Of a DNA stretch of 64,000 bases, positions 62,085-64,000 are shown piece after piece. The DNA comes from Alphaproteobacteria bacterium (GTDB lineage: Bacteria; Pseudomonadota; Alphaproteobacteria; TMED109): positions 1-64,000 of the forward strand of contig JAJEGJ010000053.1 of the NCBI GenBank assembly GCA_022819905.1. The letters are read 5' to 3'. The notes beneath the pieces are model-generated. The model saw only the letters and a program-made list of their open reading frames with translations, made no database searches and was not told the origin of the DNA. Position 1 is the first letter of the stretch. The number at the start of each line of letters is the position of its first letter. A program made the translations under genes and the position numbers.

Positions 62085-63128
62085 ATGGAATTGATCGTCA
62101 CGAACCTGCATCGGAGCTTTACTGGGGTGTCGGCGACCACTGCTGCTGTCGTTTGCCGGCAGGCAGTGCGTTACCGCATGCGGCTAGTTGGGCGTGCGTT
62201 ACCTGACTGTCCTGCCCCAGTGTCGATCTGGCAGGGGATGACTGGTTCACGGAGGCCGACAGCAGGCAGGACACACGTACTCTGGCATGTGCGTCGAAAC
62301 AACGAAATGCGTGCAGCTTTGATGGCTCGTGACGTCCTTAAGCTTCCGGTGCGAACCGTGTTTACATCGGCTGCACAGCGTAGTCATTCCGCGTTACCGC
62401 GTTGGCTCATGTCCCGCATGGATGCCGTAATTGCCACGACGGAGAAGGCAGCTTCGTTTGTTCCGAACCTCCACGCCGTGGTCCATCACGGCGTGGACGC
62501 CGACAAATTCCATCCACCTGATGATCTTGAGCTTGCGTGGAAGCGAACTGGCTTTCCGGGCCGTTTCGGGATTGCGACGATCGGCCGTGTGCGGCCCGAG
62601 AAAGGTACCGATCTGTTTGTCGAGGCAGTGACCCGTGTGCTGCCCGACTTTCCCGACGTGACGGCGTTGGTTGTCGGCAAGGTATCTCTTGGAGACCGAC
62701 GCTTCCAGGCTGATCTTCAGGCCAAGGTCGAGGCGGCCGGACTGTCAAGACGAGTGATCTTCACCGACCAGATCAAGGCGGAGAAGATGCCCGCGCTCGT
62801 TCGGAGCTTGGGGCTGCTGGTCGCATGTCCACGATACGAAGGGTACGGCATGACCCCGCTTGAGGCTATGGCAAGCGGTGTGCCGGTCGTAGCGACCGAT
62901 ACTGGGTTTTTCTCGTCCTTTGTTGGTGACAACGAGGCCGGGACGCTGGTGACGGAACCCACGGGCAGCGCGGTCGCCGAAGCCATTCGCGTGCTTCTGG
63001 AACAACCGGCCGACCGCGCACGGAAAAGTCGCGTTGCTAGGGGCAAAGCGGTCAATCGATTCGGGATCAATATGGAGATTGAAGGTATCCACAGGGTGTA
63101 CGAAGACTTGTGGTCAGGCAGGCAATAG
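62085..63128 (+). CDS. Glycosyltransferase family 4, LpcC-like lipopolysaccharide core mannosyltransferase
   Basis: A 347-residue GT4 enzyme from the ATG at 62085 (MELIVTNLHRSFTGVSAT), preceded by an AGGGA site. Features: HVLWHVRRNNEM (about residues 65-76), VHHGVDADKFHP, TIGRVRPEKGTDLFVEA donor strand, and CPRYEGYGMTPLEAMASGVPVVA as the GT4 signature (E-x7-E, about 247-255). The N-terminal half follows the LpcC/Kdo mannosyltransferase pattern of Alphaproteobacteria. It probably adds mannose to the inner core of lipopolysaccharide. It is the last intact gene of the glycan island before addA. Confidence 0.82.
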   Translation: MELIVTNLHRSFTGVSATTAAVVCRQAVRYRMRLVGRALPDCPAPVSIWQGMTGSRRPTAGRTHVLWHVRRNNEMRAALMARDVLKLPVRTVFTSAAQRSHSALPRWLMSRMDAVIATTEKAASFVPNLHAVVHHGVDADKFHPPDDLELAWKRTGFPGRFGIATIGRVRPEKGTDLFVEAVTRVLPDFPDVTALVVGKVSLGDRRFQADLQAKVEAAGLSRRVIFTDQIKAEKMPALVRSLGLLVACPRYEGYGMTPLEAMASGVPVVATDTGFFSSFVGDNEAGTLVTEPTGSAVAEAIRVLLEQPADRARKSRVARGKAVNRFGINMEIEGIHRVYEDLWSGRQ

Positions 63129-63338
63129 GAGAACGTTGTCCCGGAGATCGTCTCAGAGGCGGCTGTCGGGACGATCCCTGAGTGGCCGGCAACAGTGGTG
63201 AAATGGGCTTTGTGCCGCAAGCCGGCATTCATGGATCGGTTTGGCCAAATGCATGTTGTTCGGTCTGGCTCTCTGGGGATTGGGCGCTTCGTTCGGTTGT
63301 GCGCGCTGCACGACCCCGCAGTCTGGCGGTCAGACCTC

Positions 63339-64000
63339 TTAGTCGGTCTTCGAGAGCAACACCGGCCCTTCGATGTAGAACAGCATCCCGCGAATGTTCC
63401 GTCCGGGGTAGGTGTTGGCCAGGAGTGCAACGTAGTCGGCGATTTGGTCGCGATAGCCAATCGGCGCGTCTTGCCAGGAAGAAGGCGCCGCCCCGGTCTT
63501 GAAATCAATGACGATTACCTCGTCGTCGGTCACGACGAGCCGGTCGATCTGCCCCTCGACCAGGCGGCCCTCGAGTTCGCCGGCAATGCGAACTTCGGCC
63601 CGGCTGTCCCCCGAGAACATGAATGCAAACTCGGGGCGTTCGAACACGTCCAGCACGACCGAGCAGAGAGCTGCGCGCATGCTGTCGGGCAGTTCGGGGG
63701 CCAGCCGTTCGGCAAGAGCTGCAGCGCGCCCGCGCCGTTCCGCGCCGCCGAGACCGGCGAGATGCTCGAGCAGCTGGTGCGCCAGCGTCCCGCGCGCGAG
63801 GGCCACGGCCTTGCTGTCGTCGTCAACGTCGGGAGCGGCGTGGCGTGCCAGTCGCGGCGCGCGCTCGGACGGGGCGAGAGTCTCGAGCCAGGTCGGGAGA
63901 TCGGGTCGGTCGACGGAAGCGGATGGGGCCGGCTTCGGTTCCTCGCCCGAGCCCGTCACGTTCTCCTCGAAGACGTAGGCCGGGGTCTCCGCCTTGTCGA
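63339..64000 (-). CDS. addA: ATP-dependent double-strand break repair helicase-nuclease AddA, C-terminal part
   Basis: The frame runs off the right edge, so only about the last 220 residues of AddA are present. This is the RecB-type nuclease domain: ALARGTLAHQLLEHLAGL, then the PD-(D/E)XK core GQIDRLVVTDDEVIVIDFKTG (about 150 residues in from the visible N-terminal end of the fragment), and YRDQIADYVALL. AddAB processes double-strand breaks for RecA. The gene normally precedes trxA, but is now separated from it by the glycan island. The C-terminus is intact up to the stop at 63339. Confidence 0.9.
   Translation of the reverse strand, partial: DKAETPAYVFEENVTGSGEEPKPAPSASVDRPDLPTWLETLAPSERAPRLARHAAPDVDDDSKAVALARGTLAHQLLEHLAGLGGAERRGRAAALAERLAPELPDSMRAALCSVVLDVFERPEFAFMFSGDSRAEVRIAGELEGRLVEGQIDRLVVTDDEVIVIDFKTGAAPSSWQDAPIGYRDQIADYVALLANTYPGRNIRGMLFYIEGPVLLSKTD

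Noticed and set aside
1-64000. CRISPR arrays, rRNA genes and complete transposons
   Set aside because: Looked for regularly spaced repeats, rRNA-like blocks and transposase motifs throughout; none seen by eye.

Overview
The window is a GC-rich bacterial chromosome segment, most probably from an alphaproteobacterium of an uncultured, Rhodospirillales-like lineage. The best evidence is the block aroA-cmk-rpsA-ihfB-lapA-pyrF-trpF-trpB-trpA-accD-folC facing trxA, with addA nearby, an arrangement typical of Alphaproteobacteria. Many genes start with GTG and overlap the previous stop by 4 nt (GTGA or ATGA), so operons are tightly packed. The lineage call is inference from gene order and protein style; no 16S or other marker lies in the window.

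Layout. 1-5.4 kb is an accessory region, visibly less GC-rich: the C-terminal part of a DUF3419 (BtaA-like) protein, a regulator built from two HTH repeats, a divergent stand-alone TldD-type metallopeptidase, and a restriction-modification pair (Eco29kI-like GIY-YIG nuclease plus a DPPH-motif methyltransferase). 5.4-11 kb is a sulfur-oxidation module: a cytoplasmic SoeABC-type molybdenum sulfite dehydrogenase divergent from an ETHE1-like persulfide dioxygenase. 11-26.5 kb is core and catabolic metabolism (adenosine kinase, amidase, EI24 protein, metallophosphatase, an atypical LexA, endonuclease III, SDR, two GSTs, ketopantoate reductase-like protein, CoA transferase, acyl-CoA ligase, GNAT, PlsB-like acyltransferase). 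26.6-30.1 kb is smc. 30.3-35 kb holds a TauD-type dioxygenase, a 51-nt tRNA-like fold, a cobalamin riboswitch with its btuB receptor, and a 1-Cys peroxiredoxin.

35.5-44.3 kb is a catabolic region: guanine deaminase, a TRAP transporter with two paralogous binding proteins, a PhyH-like dioxygenase, an enolase-superfamily dehydratase and a di-haem oxidoreductase. After a DUF4143 ATPase gene with a dyad over its start codon comes the housekeeping block at 46-56.4 kb. From 56.6 to 63.1 kb a lower-GC set of glycan genes (epimerase, GT25, two GT4, GT8, and decayed glycosyltransferase DNA) separates trxA from the C-terminal end of addA, which runs off the right edge.

Most notable observations: a LexA homologue that has lost both the Ala-Gly cleavage site and the catalytic lysine; a cytidylate kinase without the Walker A lysine; a D-armless tRNA-like element; the DUF3419/double-HTH/solo TldD cassette; a TRAP system with one soluble and one anchored binding protein; and the glycan island between trxA and addA. 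No CRISPR array, complete insertion sequence, rRNA or canonical tRNA was seen.
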